In this document: piece after piece, positions 45,439 through 52,972 of the stretch
How the letters are laid out: every line of letters begins with the position of its first letter
Position numbering within the stretch: the stretch's first letter is position 1
NCBI RefSeq assembly: GCF_001650905.1
Contig: NZ_LXYG01000018.1
Coordinates: 1-64,000 of the forward strand
Origin: Balneola sp. EhC07
GTDB lineage: Bacteria > Bacteroidota > Rhodothermia > Balneolales > Balneolaceae
Length of the DNA: 64,000 bases
Direction: 5' to 3'
Translations under genes and position numbers: made by a program
The notes under the pieces: generated by a model
What the model was told of the DNA's origin: nothing
Seen by the model: only the letters and a program-made list of their open reading frames with translations
Database searches by the model: none

Positions 45439-46993
45439 AATTTCTAAACTCAGGGGCTTTCCTGACGTTGGTTAGTTGTTCGAAAGAATACGCCATCTCG
45501 ATCATTTCAGGTTCCATCCAGGCACCGCCAAAGAAAGTGATTCCAACAGGTAAACCATCAATGAATCCCATCGGAACAGTTATCGCAGCATATCCGGCTC
45601 TGGCAGCAGGAGAGCTGGACGAAGTTCCAAAGTTATCGCCGTTAGTATGATCTGTTTTCCATGCTGGTCCTCCGGTAATCCCGATAAAACCATCCAGATC
45701 GTGTTCTTCCATTACTTTATCGATTCCATCTTCCCGAGCTGCTTTCAGCATGTTTGCTCTGGCTTCAATGTATTCCTCTGTATCGAGATCGCCTTTTTTC
45801 TGTGCCTGAAGCAAAATGTCATGATCAAATTTCATTTCAACAGGATCCGCTAATGTTTTCTCGATGATCTCTTCCAGATCAGCAACCGTGGCATTTTCGC
45901 CAAGCGATTCCAAGTATTTGTTGATACCATCCTTGAATTCATAAAGCAGAACATTGTAACCATCCCGGCCCGAGACATTTCCTATTCTGTCGATTTCTAC
46001 AATGGTAACTCCTTGCTCTTCCAGAAATCGGATAGTTTCGTACATCAATGTATCCGTTTTGTGATCACTGCCAATGGATGGTTTATAAAGACCGAGCCTT
46101 TTTCCTTGCAGTGCTCCTGTTTTCAGAAACTGTGTGTAATCAGAATGAAATTTCTCTTCGCTTTCATTAGTGTATGAATCGCGCTCATCAACTCCGACCA
46201 TAGTTCCAAGCATAATAGCTGCATCGGTAACAGTTCGGGCCATTGGTCCGGGGGTATCTTGAGTTTCTGAAATTGGAATGATTCCTGAACGACTCAGTAA
46301 ACCTACAGTTGGTTTTATTCCTACAACACCATTTGCGGAAGAAGGGCAGGTAATTGATCCATTTGTTTCTGTCCCAATAGCTAACATAGCAAAGTTTGCG
46401 GATACTGAAGCTCCGGAACCGGCACTTGAACCACAAGGATTTCTTGTTATATCAAAAGGGTTTTTTGTTTGTCCACCCAAACCACTCCAGCCACTTGACG
46501 AATTATTACTATGGAAATTAGCCCATTCACTTAGGTTAGCTTTTCCCAGAATAATGGCTCCGTTTTCACGAAGTTTTTGCACAATGTAAGCGTCTTGCAC
46601 AGGCATAGATCCTTCCATGACTCTGGAACCGGCGGTGTTTGCCATTTTATCTTCGGTATCGATATTGTCTTTGAGTAAGACCGGAATACCGTGCAAAGCT
46701 CCAACCGTATTTCCCTCTGCCATTTGTTTATCTAATTCCTCAGCAATGGCAATAGCATCCGGGTTAATGGTGATCACAGAATTGATCTCAGGTCCGTTTT
46801 GATCGTATTGATCGATACGTTCCAGATATGCTTCAACAACATCTTTAGCTGTGTAAGTGCCATTCATGTAATTTTCGTGAAGTTCATCAATAGTGGCTTC
46901 TTCTAAACCTAATTGCTCAAATTTAGATTGAGATGGTTGACAGGCAATAAATGCAACAAGGACAAATAGAAAGGCAATTCTGGTCATTTTCAT
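45428..46993 (-). CDS. Amidase-signature-family protein, exported
   Basis: 521 residues. The N-terminal signal has a cysteine after VAFIA, so this is probably a lipoprotein. The AS fold shows the Lys of the triad in LKDNIDTED, GSSAGSGASVSANFA and TNGSITCPSSANGVVGIKPT with the cis-Ser and nucleophile Ser. It hydrolyses amide bonds of small molecules or peptides in the envelope. GatA-type tRNA amidases are cytoplasmic, so this is a different branch. The gene is cotranslated with the GNAT gene downstream. Natural substrate unknown. Confidence 0.9.
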   Translation of the reverse strand: MKMTRIAFLFVLVAFIACQPSQSKFEQLGLEEATIDELHENYMNGTYTAKDVVEAYLERIDQYDQNGPEINSVITINPDAIAIAEELDKQMAEGNTVGALHGIPVLLKDNIDTEDKMANTAGSRVMEGSMPVQDAYIVQKLRENGAIILGKANLSEWANFHSNNSSSGWSGLGGQTKNPFDITRNPCGSSAGSGASVSANFAMLAIGTETNGSITCPSSANGVVGIKPTVGLLSRSGIIPISETQDTPGPMARTVTDAAIMLGTMVGVDERDSYTNESEEKFHSDYTQFLKTGALQGKRLGLYKPSIGSDHKTDTLMYETIRFLEEQGVTIVEIDRIGNVSGRDGYNVLLYEFKDGINKYLESLGENATVADLEEIIEKTLADPVEMKFDHDILLQAQKKGDLDTEEYIEARANMLKAAREDGIDKVMEEHDLDGFIGITGGPAWKTDHTNGDNFGTSSSSPAARAGYAAITVPMGFIDGLPVGITFFGGAWMEPEMIEMAYSFEQLTNVRKAPEFRNYEF

Positions 46994-47070
46994 ATTCCGG
47001 AAGTTAGTTTTGAATAGTTAGTTCTTGGAATATAAAACAGAGAAAGAGAAAAGGAAGTAAAATGTTATTA

Positions 47071-47119
47071 GTGAGGAGTGAGGAGTGAGGAGTGAGGAGT
47101 GAGGAGTGAGGAGTGAGGA
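47071..47119. repeat. Tandem array, seven copies of GTGAGGA
   Basis: Seven perfect copies of the heptamer in an intergenic stretch, with no spacers. It is a simple-sequence array, not a CRISPR. Confidence 0.9.
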
Positions 47120-47143
47120 GTCTTGATTTTGAATAAGACTAAT

Positions 47144-47176
47144 AGTCATCCTGAGGATACCTCCGAAGGATCTGCA
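47144..47176. repeat. Dispersed repeat, left member of an inverted pair
   Basis: AGTCATCCTGAGGATACC followed by TCCGAAGGATCTGCA. The same sequence, less exactly, is found in reverse orientation at 48319-48358, so the lipoprotein gene between them is bracketed by inverted copies. Confidence 0.6.
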
Positions 47177-47270
47177 CAATTCAATTTTAATCCCGGATTA
47201 GTCAAATAAGCTTGATTTTAGAATCGACCAAGCGAGACACTTGAAGTAGTTTAGATTCTAAAAGTCTAAC

Positions 47271-47301
47271 AAAAGCCTTTTCGCCGAGCCTGAAGGCTTT
47301 T
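47271..47301 (-). terminator. Terminator-like hairpin
   Basis: AAAAGCCTT (47271-47279) pairs with AAGGCTTTT (47293-47301). The hairpin has A/T flanks on both sides, so it could work on either strand. It lies 171 bases beyond the stop of the minus-strand lipoprotein gene. Confidence 0.5.
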
Positions 47302-47471
47302 CTGATTTAACGTCTAAATTGAAGAGTGTTAGCTAGTAGGACGTTTACGTCCGGCGGATTTGTATATGCCTTGAAATCAATCCAGATCTCTGGAATACGG
47401 CAATAAATGATTGATAGTGATTTTTTAGTTTTATATAAAAACGATTTCGAGCAGTATAGGCTTGCTAGTTA

Positions 47472-48254
47472 TTATCTACAAGCAGGCGTTGAGCGACTCC
47501 TTACAAACTCTTCAGAAGGTGTGAATTTATTCAAGTTCCAGGGTTCAGTTTTTTTAATAACTAAGTTTTTATCAAACCAATATATATCATCACGATCAAC
47601 TTTAATTTTATCATTGCTAATCTCTTTTACCAAAAATAAATCTTCAGAATAATGGACTGTATGAGTTAAAACGATGTTATTTGTGAGTGTATCTACATAC
47701 CATTCTTCATTTCTTGACGAATAATCAAGACAACCAGATATGTTTATATAAGCTCTCTTTTTTTGATTTTCTAATAATGAATCTGTTAAGAATAACTCGA
47801 CTTTTGTGCTGTCTTTGGTGTATTGCCAATATGAATCATCTAAGAACTCTACAATCTCTTTTTTTGATAGATGAGTTTGAGGTGGTTTCTTATTTCTAAC
47901 CATTACGAATGAATGGTAGAAGCGTATAGTATCTTTGGGAATTTTATATTCTTTAGTTGGAATTTCAACCCATGTCGTTCCGATGGTATCTTTCTTGTCT
48001 GATGAAACTAAATAATAATTGGGTATTTCATCAAAGACTCTATCTAAAAAGCGATCTTTTAAGACATATTCATCTGTTATCTCACCAAAACGATTTCGTA
48101 TAGTTACTTTATTATTTTTTTGTATAGTCCAATGTTTATACTCTTCTCCCATTCCAACAACATACCATTCTCCGGCAAAAGCACCGTTCTCAACTGAACA
48201 ACTACAGCCGTTAAAGAAGAATAACGCAAGAAATAAAATTATCAGTCTATTCAT
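47472..48254 (-). CDS. Lipoprotein, function unknown
   Basis: 260 residues. The signal peptide ends in a lipobox-like FNGCSCS, so it is probably lipid-anchored after cleavage at Cys 17. The mature part begins with GAFAGEWYVVGMGEEYKHW and has many Lys/Asp-rich strand-like stretches and two further cysteines (ISGCLD, TPACR at the very end). No family is recognised. It lies alone, with a copy of the same dispersed repeat on either side in opposite orientation. A role is not inferable. Confidence 0.65.
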   Translation of the reverse strand: MNRLIILFLALFFFNGCSCSVENGAFAGEWYVVGMGEEYKHWTIQKNNKVTIRNRFGEITDEYVLKDRFLDRVFDEIPNYYLVSSDKKDTIGTTWVEIPTKEYKIPKDTIRFYHSFVMVRNKKPPQTHLSKKEIVEFLDDSYWQYTKDSTKVELFLTDSLLENQKKRAYINISGCLDYSSRNEEWYVDTLTNNIVLTHTVHYSEDLFLVKEISNDKIKVDRDDIYWFDKNLVIKKTEPWNLNKFTPSEEFVRSRSTPACR

Positions 48255-48318
48255 ATCTCCATATAAGTTGAAATATGGAATTAGTCAATCTTGATAGAAG
48301 AGAGGTAGTTAATATTTT

Positions 48319-48358
48319 TGCAGATCCTTCTTCACAATACTTCGGGATCAGGATGACT
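48319..48358. repeat. Dispersed repeat, right member of the inverted pair
   Basis: It reads TGCAGATCC...CTTCGGGATCAGGATGACT, the reverse-complement pattern of the copy at 47144-47176, just before the stop of the methyltransferase gene. Confidence 0.6.
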
Positions 48359-48363
48359 GAGCT

Positions 48364-49506
48364 TCAATACAACTCATATTCCAATAACCTGCACTCAATA
48401 GTAGAATTATACAGTTCAATACGTTGATTGGTTCTTAAGCCTACTTTTTTGGCTAGATCGAAGTTTCCGGTGAAGACATAACCCCATTTTCCACTGCAAT
48501 CTTGTTTGAAGAAATCACCAATGGCGGTGTATAAACTTTCCAGTTGCTGATCGTGACCGATGCGTTCTCCATACGGTGGGTTCATGACAACAACTCCATC
48601 TCCATAAGGAATTTCTGTTTCTCTGAAATCACATACCTTGAATTCGATCAAATGATCAACTCCGGCAGTTTTAGCATTTTTCTGTGCAGCTTGAATGGCT
48701 CGGCGATCATGATCGGTAGCCAAAATTCGACCTTCAAAATCTTTATTTCCCTGATATTTAAGATCGGTTCGTAAACTGTTCCATTCTCCTACATCAAAGC
48801 CAAGTATATGTTTGATGCCGTAATTAGGACGAAGCAGTCCTGTCGGTTTATTTAACGCTTTGAGCGCAGCTTCAATAGCAATGGTTCCGCTACCACACAT
48901 CGGATTAACAAAATGTTGTCCCGGTTCCCACTTGCTTGCCTGAACAATAGTCGCAGCCAAAGTTTCCTGCATGGGAGCTGTATGATTTTGAACTCTGTAC
49001 CCACGGCGTGAAATAGATTCTCCTGATGTATCAAGATAAACCATGGCTTCTTCATTTTTCCAGAACAGAAAAACTACTGTGTGATTCAGATCAGAACCGG
49101 AATCGGGTCTTGCACCTGTTTCTTGTCTGATTCTATCAACAATGGCGTCTTTTACCTTCAATTGAGCAAACTGGGTGTTATCAATCGTTTTATTCTTGAT
49201 GAACGAAGTAACACTCACATATCCGCTTCTATCGATGTACTCTTCCCACGGAATACTTACTAATTTCTCATGCAGTTGATCTGCATTATGTGCCTCAAAT
49301 TTCTTCAGTAAAAAATGAACTCTGTGAGCCGTACTTAAACACAGATTCAATTTCATACAATCATTTAAAGAACCTGTGATTTCAAGCCCTGCAAGACGTT
49401 CATGATCAACTTTGAATCCAAGATCTTCAACTTCCTTCCGAAGATATGGAGTCATTAATTTTGGACAGGTTATAGAAATTGTGGATTTTTGAGAAAAGTC
49501 AGCCAT
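48364..49506 (-). CDS. THUMP-domain rRNA methyltransferase, RlmL/YpsC-like
   Basis: 380 residues. Residues about 10-160 form the ferredoxin-like plus THUMP RNA-binding part (TCPKLMTPYLRKEVEDLGF, KVDHERLAGLEITG). The C-terminal Rossmann fold has the SAM motif NPMCGSGTIAIEAAL and the catalytic NPPYGERIG, the signature of N2-guanine methyltransferases of 23S rRNA. It is one domain like YpsC rather than the double RlmKL. It follows its own promoter region and is divergent from nothing nearby; a terminator (49525-49556) separates it from the FKBP gene. It acts in the cytoplasm on rRNA. Confidence 0.92.
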   Translation of the reverse strand: MADFSQKSTISITCPKLMTPYLRKEVEDLGFKVDHERLAGLEITGSLNDCMKLNLCLSTAHRVHFLLKKFEAHNADQLHEKLVSIPWEEYIDRSGYVSVTSFIKNKTIDNTQFAQLKVKDAIVDRIRQETGARPDSGSDLNHTVVFLFWKNEEAMVYLDTSGESISRRGYRVQNHTAPMQETLAATIVQASKWEPGQHFVNPMCGSGTIAIEAALKALNKPTGLLRPNYGIKHILGFDVGEWNSLRTDLKYQGNKDFEGRILATDHDRRAIQAAQKNAKTAGVDHLIEFKVCDFRETEIPYGDGVVVMNPPYGERIGHDQQLESLYTAIGDFFKQDCSGKWGYVFTGNFDLAKKVGLRTNQRIELYNSTIECRLLEYELY

Positions 49507-49524
49507 AGTAATTATAAGATATAA

Positions 49525-49556
49525 AAAAGGCTGTGAGTTTATTTCACAGCCTTTTT
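49525..49556 (-). terminator. Terminator after the FKBP gene
   Basis: A stem AAAAAGGCTGTGA/TCACAGCCTTTTT with a six-base loop. On the minus strand the T-run follows, ten bases after the FKBP stop. The A-run on the other side makes it potentially bidirectional. Confidence 0.85.
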
Positions 49557-49566
49557 GAGAGTGAAA

Positions 49567-49995
49567 TTATGCGATCTCTACTACTTCGATTTCGAAGGTA
49601 AGATCTTGTCCTGCAAGCGGGTGGTTAGCATCAAGTGTAACTTTTTCTTCGTTTACAGCTGTGATCTGAACCGGAATTGCTTGTCCGTCCGGCTGGTTCA
49701 ATTGAAGTTGAACACCAACTTCAGGCTCAAGGTCTTCAGGAAGCTGAGCTTTTTCTACTTCCACAACCATTTGTGGATTTGGCTCTCCATAAGCTTCAGC
49801 TGCAGGAATTTCAGCAGTTGTTTTATCACCAACGGCTAAACCTTCAATTGCTTTCTCAAAACCCGGGATCAATTGTCCTTGTCCCATTGTGAATTCTAGT
49901 GGATCTTTCTGGATGGATGAATCAAATACAGATCCGTCTTTTAGTTGACCTGTATAATGAACTTTTACGGTGCTACCGTCTTTAATAGTTGACAA
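49567..49995 (-). CDS. FKBP-type peptidyl-prolyl isomerase, SlyD-like
   Basis: 142 residues. The FKBP core is VKVHYTGQLKDGSVFDSSI and LEFTMGQGQLIPGFEKAIEGLAVGDKTTAEI; the inserted flap domain (AAEAYGEPNPQMVVEV) is the SlyD-type chaperone insert, followed by VTLDANHPLAGQDLTFEIEVVE. It folds proteins in the cytoplasm and lacks the His-rich metal tail of E. coli SlyD. The start is a TTG (49993-49995) with no in-frame ATG upstream. A terminator follows. Confidence 0.93.
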   Translation of the reverse strand: MSTIKDGSTVKVHYTGQLKDGSVFDSSIQKDPLEFTMGQGQLIPGFEKAIEGLAVGDKTTAEIPAAEAYGEPNPQMVVEVEKAQLPEDLEPEVGVQLQLNQPDGQAIPVQITAVNEEKVTLDANHPLAGQDLTFEIEVVEIA

Positions 49996-50087
49996 AATAT
50001 TTTCTTTCTTTTGGAATTATAATAATTATTAAGAGCTTAAAGATAAGGAATCGAACACATAGTATTTGAAATCCAAAATCTTAGCTT

Positions 50088-50510
50088 ATGTCACTGAACA
50101 CGCCTGATATCAATGAAGTTTTAAACGAATCCAAAACCATTGCAATCGTTGGATGTTCAGCCAGTGAACATAGAACAAGCAATTACATTGCCAAGTTTCT
50201 GAAGGAGAGAGGTTATACGATAATTCCTGTCAATCCTGCAGAAAATGAAATACTTGGAGAAAAGTGTTACGATGCGTTGAACGATATCCCCACTGAGACC
50301 ACTATAGACATTGTTGACGTCTTTAGAGCTAATGAACATACGGCAGGTGTTGTTGAAGAAGTTCTGGAATGGAACAAGAAAACCGGCCAAAAAGCAGTTA
50401 TTTGGACTCAATTAGATGTTTCCTCTGATGAAGCTGAGCAGATCGCTGAAGAATCTCAAATACCGTATGTAAAGAATAAGTGTATTATGGTTGAATGGGA
50501 GAGAATGTAG
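50088..50510 (+). CDS. CoA-binding domain protein
   Basis: 140 residues. The Rossmann-like CoA-binding fold is clear: SKTIAIVGCSASEHRTSNYI, GYTIIPVNPAENEILGEKCY and IDIVDVFRANEHTAGVVEEV. This is the YccU/CoA_binding_2 layout. Such proteins bind CoA or a nucleotide; no active site is known. It is on the plus strand alone, with an inverted repeat straddling its stop. The family is common in bacteria and the length is normal. Confidence 0.92.
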   Translation: MSLNTPDINEVLNESKTIAIVGCSASEHRTSNYIAKFLKERGYTIIPVNPAENEILGEKCYDALNDIPTETTIDIVDVFRANEHTAGVVEEVLEWNKKTGQKAVIWTQLDVSSDEAEQIAEESQIPYVKNKCIMVEWERM

Positions 50511-50587
50511 AATTAAGAATTCAAAATTAAGAATTGGCGTAGTACTACGGCTAATTCTTAATCCTTAATTCTACATTCTTAATTCAG
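50502..50587. repeat. Long inverted repeat between convergent genes
   Basis: The left arm AGAATGTAGAATTAAGAATT... is mirrored at the right by ...AATTCTACATTCTTAATTCA, with the perfect palindrome GTAGTACTAC (50539-50548) at the centre. It contains the stop of the CoA-binding gene and reaches the stop of YajQ. It could serve as a two-way terminator, or be a dispersed AT-rich element. Confidence 0.75.
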
Positions 50588-51076
50588 TTACTTCATATTC
50601 GTGAATTGTAATGGAACGCCCATGTCTTTGCGTTTCAGATGTTGGATCACTGCTTGCAGATCGTCTATTTTTTTGCCGTTTACTCGAACCTGATCGTCCT
50701 GAATCTGAGGCTGCACTTTCATCTTCAGGTCTTTGATCTCTTTAACGATCTTTTTTGCAGTTTCTCTGTCAATTCCTTCTTTCAGAGTTACATCCATTTT
50801 CAAATGACCTTGAGAAGTCCCTTCTTCAGTTCCAAAATCCAGTACTTTAGAATCGACACCTCTTTTAATGAAGTTCTTGATCAACATTTCCTGAACGGCT
50901 TTCATTTTCATGCTTTCTGCCGCTACAAGATGGATCCTGTTTTCTTTGCTGTGGAAGGTTACTTCGGTATGCAGTCCTCTGAAATCGTAGCGTGTTGAGA
51001 TTTCTTTCAGCGTATTATTGATCGCGTTATCTACTTCCTGAGTGTTTACTTCATTTACTATATCGAATGAGGCCAT
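50588..51076 (-). CDS. YajQ family nucleotide-binding protein
   Basis: 162 residues. YajQ signatures are present: MASFDIVNEVNTQEVDNAIN, STRYDFRG and the C-terminal VRVNGKKIDDLQAVIQHLKR. YajQ relatives in Xanthomonas bind c-di-GMP and some regulate gene expression or act as temperate-phage factors; the role in this organism is unproven. It is convergent with the CoA-binding gene. It ends normally and no odd feature is seen. Confidence 0.93.
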   Translation of the reverse strand: MASFDIVNEVNTQEVDNAINNTLKEISTRYDFRGLHTEVTFHSKENRIHLVAAESMKMKAVQEMLIKNFIKRGVDSKVLDFGTEEGTSQGHLKMDVTLKEGIDRETAKKIVKEIKDLKMKVQPQIQDDQVRVNGKKIDDLQAVIQHLKRKDMGVPLQFTNMK

Positions 51077-51119
51077 GTTCTTACGTTTAGTTTGTTTTGA
51101 TGTAATTTAGTTATTTTTT

Positions 51120-51189
51120 ATCAGCTATCAGCTATCAGCTATCAGCTATCAGCTATCAGCTATCAGCTATCAGCTATCAGCTATCAGCT
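51120..51189. repeat. Tandem array, ten copies of ATCAGCT
   Basis: Ten perfect heptamers. The array runs into the last codons of the minus-strand membrane protein, and the stop TGA of that gene (51177-51179) is formed by the repeat. Copy-number changes beyond the first two units would not alter the protein. Confidence 0.92.
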
Positions 51190-51863
51190 TCTTTTTCCAT
51201 CTTTTCGATCATTTTTTTAGACAGTAATTTTTCCACTTCTTTTTCATCTTCCGGAGCAACTACGCTACGATGAATACGAATCTGATCTTTGTATTTAAAC
51301 TCGAGCTCAATTACCTGCTCCTGATACCAATTGTACGAAATAAGATCTTTCCAGGGAATTTCTCTGTCCAGTATTACAAACCCTTTTTTTCGAAGTTCCG
51401 GTGTCACTTTCAGAGTTATGGCATAAATTCCAACAGCAATCAATGAAATACCGGATGACATTCGAATAGGCGAAACGGGCAACTCGCTGAAAATAGAAGT
51501 CCGTGCGATTCCTAGGATTATAATGGTCAATGCTAGAAGATTTGGTAGCAGATCAGAAATAAAAGCAGTGTTCACATAATCAATATCCCCAAGTTCTTTT
51601 TTCATTTTATACTGAGCATAAGCAGCGCCAAGAAAGAATCCCGAGAACGAAGAATAACAGTTGGTCATGAAGGCTGCACCGACAGGTTGAGGAAAATATC
51701 CCAGATTATTTAGATATCTTAGCACCAGAAATAATGCCATTCCTATAATACCGGCAAAAAGAAAGCGACGTATTGATATTTGTTCGAGCTTGATAAATCG
51801 TTTTTCACCCAGCCAGATACTAACGAATAAAACTAAAACTGCTGAGATAATAGTCCAGATCAT
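51177..51863 (-). CDS. Membrane protein with PH-like C-terminal domain
   Basis: 228 residues. Five hydrophobic segments fill the first 150 residues (about 3-18, 33-50, 61-80, 96-118, 132-148). The last 70 residues, VILDREIPWKDLISYNWYQEQVIELEFKYKDQIRIHRSVV, look like the PH-like DUF5673 domain. The C-terminus is truncated or extended into the heptamer array: the final Asp-Ser codons and the stop derive from the repeat. No family name is certain. It is divergent from the DUF971 gene with 15 bases between. Confidence 0.7.
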   Translation of the reverse strand: MIWTIISAVLVLFVSIWLGEKRFIKLEQISIRRFLFAGIIGMALFLVLRYLNNLGYFPQPVGAAFMTNCYSSFSGFFLGAAYAQYKMKKELGDIDYVNTAFISDLLPNLLALTIIILGIARTSIFSELPVSPIRMSSGISLIAVGIYAITLKVTPELRKKGFVILDREIPWKDLISYNWYQEQVIELEFKYKDQIRIHRSVVAPEDEKEVEKLLSKKMIEKMEKEADS

Positions 51864-51878
51864 TTCTTAATTTTGAGT

Positions 51879-52205
51879 ATGGAAAATTCAGTTCAACCTA
51901 CGGGTATAGAAGTTAGCAACAATGATCAAGTTCTGGAAATAGAATGGTCGGATGGAGTAAAATCAGTTTATCCTCTTTTTGGGCTTCGAAAAAACTGTCC
52001 TTGCGTGATGTGCAGGGGAGGGCATGCGCATATGAATGAATTTGAGCCCAAGATGTTCTTTGTTGAAAATCCTTCTAAAATTGATATTAAAGATATTCAG
52101 CAGGTTGGGAATCATGCCATCCAGATAACCTGGGCTGATGGACACAATTCAGGTATGTACCGCTGGGAAACCTTGAGGTTTCTGGATCCGGAGAATCATA
52201 AGTAG
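51879..52205 (+). CDS. DUF971 family protein
   Basis: 108 residues from the ATG at 51879 (an in-frame TTG lies six bases earlier). The DUF971 core is VLEIEWSDGVKSVYPLFGLRKNCPCVMCRGG, then GNHAIQITWADGHNSGMYRWETLR. The CPCVMC cluster suggests metal or Fe-S handling; family members are linked to Fe-S assembly in some bacteria, not proven here. The length is normal. The C-terminal strand pair is intact. It is alone on the plus strand and followed by the large repeat region. Confidence 0.9.
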   Translation: MENSVQPTGIEVSNNDQVLEIEWSDGVKSVYPLFGLRKNCPCVMCRGGHAHMNEFEPKMFFVENPSKIDIKDIQQVGNHAIQITWADGHNSGMYRWETLRFLDPENHK

Positions 52206-52289
52206 GGTTTTTTTTAGAGGGTCATCCCTGTAGATGTTAGATAATTACTTGACAGTTTAGGAGTGATAGTTCTAGAAAAGTTTGCCCTT

Positions 52290-52437
52290 AGTATTTAAGA
52301 CGGAGAAGAGAGCGTGATCCGGATGCGTCTGCGAAGCAGGAATAATCCTTTCAGGTGAAGAGTGTAGAAATGTATCAGATCGAACGAAGACCTTTAGGAT
52401 TATTCAGCGCAGGATCAGTGAACCCGTCTTAAATACT
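52290..52437. repeat. Long imperfect inverted-repeat element
   Basis: Outer arms AGTATTTAAGACGG (52290-52303) and CCGTCTTAAATACT (52424-52437) are perfect complements. Inner pairs are TGATCC/GGATCA and GAATAATCCT/AGGATTATTC (52340-52349, 52396-52405). A transcript of about 150 bases would fold end to end. There is no ORF. It could be a MITE-like element or a structured RNA; no promoter or terminator decides between them. Confidence 0.7.
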
Positions 52438-52906
52438 TCGGCTTGATCTTTTGCTACTTTTGTATCAAGACAAAAGTAGGTGCCCGTATTCTAAGCTTTG
52501 AGTGTTTGCAGGGTTCAATTCGTGGTTTCGTGTACTTTTGTGCCGACAAAAGTACCAAAAACTCCCGACAAGAATTTTTGGCGCGAACTTCATTACATCG
52601 ACTAATCATTACAAAAGGTCTTCGTTCGTATGATGCCTATTCACAAATCATCCTGAGTGTAATGATTGCTCCTTTGGAGCCGTCGATTTCATTGCGTTCT
52701 TGGCTCGCCAATAATTCTAAAGGTCGGTGTAGGCGGAAGCTTTTTTGAAAATCATTTGGGTTATAAACAGGACAATTTATAAAAGTAATTAATCTGACTT
52801 CTACATGTAAGAGCCATTCGAGTCTTTTAATGATCGCCAAAAGACTTATTTAAATTCACAAGTCTAACAGCTTTTCACATTTTAAAACAGAATAATCTCA
52901 ATTCTC

Positions 52907-52927
52907 TATTTAGATTCTCTCTAAATA
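52907..52927. promoter_or_regulatory. Operator-like palindrome upstream of iron uptake gene
   Basis: TATTTAGA-TTCTC-TCTAAATA is a perfect 8-bp inverted repeat directly before a -7 box. It resembles DtxR/IdeR/MntR-type metal repressor sites in layout. Its place before an iron-binding gene supports that reading. Confidence 0.55.
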
Positions 52928-52931
52928 ATGT

Positions 52932-52939
52932 TATTTTTG
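52932..52939 (+). promoter_or_regulatory. Candidate -7 box of the iron-binding gene
   Basis: TATTTTTG matches TAnnTTTG and stands 33 bases before the ATG. No TTG is found at the -33 position. Confidence 0.5.
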
Positions 52940-52972
52940 ACAGAACTTAAAAGCTAAATCAAAAACTAACTA

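Larger units (their letters stand above)
46994..47471. other. Gene-free stretch with short repeats
   Basis: 478 bases without a gene. It contains the heptamer array (47071-47119), a repeat also found inverted at 48319-48358 (47144-47176), a dyad TTTTAGAATC...GATTCTAAAA (about 47216-47262) and a terminator-like hairpin (47271-47301). Confidence 0.7.
52206..52972. other. Gene-free, highly structured region
   Basis: 767 bases with no gene I would accept. It holds a folded element (52290-52437), two hairpins CTACTTTTGT/ACAAAAGTAG and GTACTTTTGT/ACAAAAGTAC (52454-52479, 52532-52555), a 15-base inverted copy (52381-52395 vs 52614-52628) and the control region of the iron-binding gene. The long plus frame at 52443-52748 has no usable start or family resemblance. 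Confidence 0.75.

Noticed and set aside
47071-47119. Possible CRISPR array
   Set aside because: Repeats are seven bases with no spacers; the array at 51120-51189 is the same kind. No cas gene is present.
51120-51189. Phase-variable switch of the membrane protein
   Set aside because: The stop is formed in the first two repeat units of the reading direction, so changes in copy number further on do not shift the frame.
52443-52748. A 101-codon plus-strand frame in the repeat region
   Set aside because: It runs through two hairpins and other repeats, lacks a ribosome site, and its translation resembles no protein.
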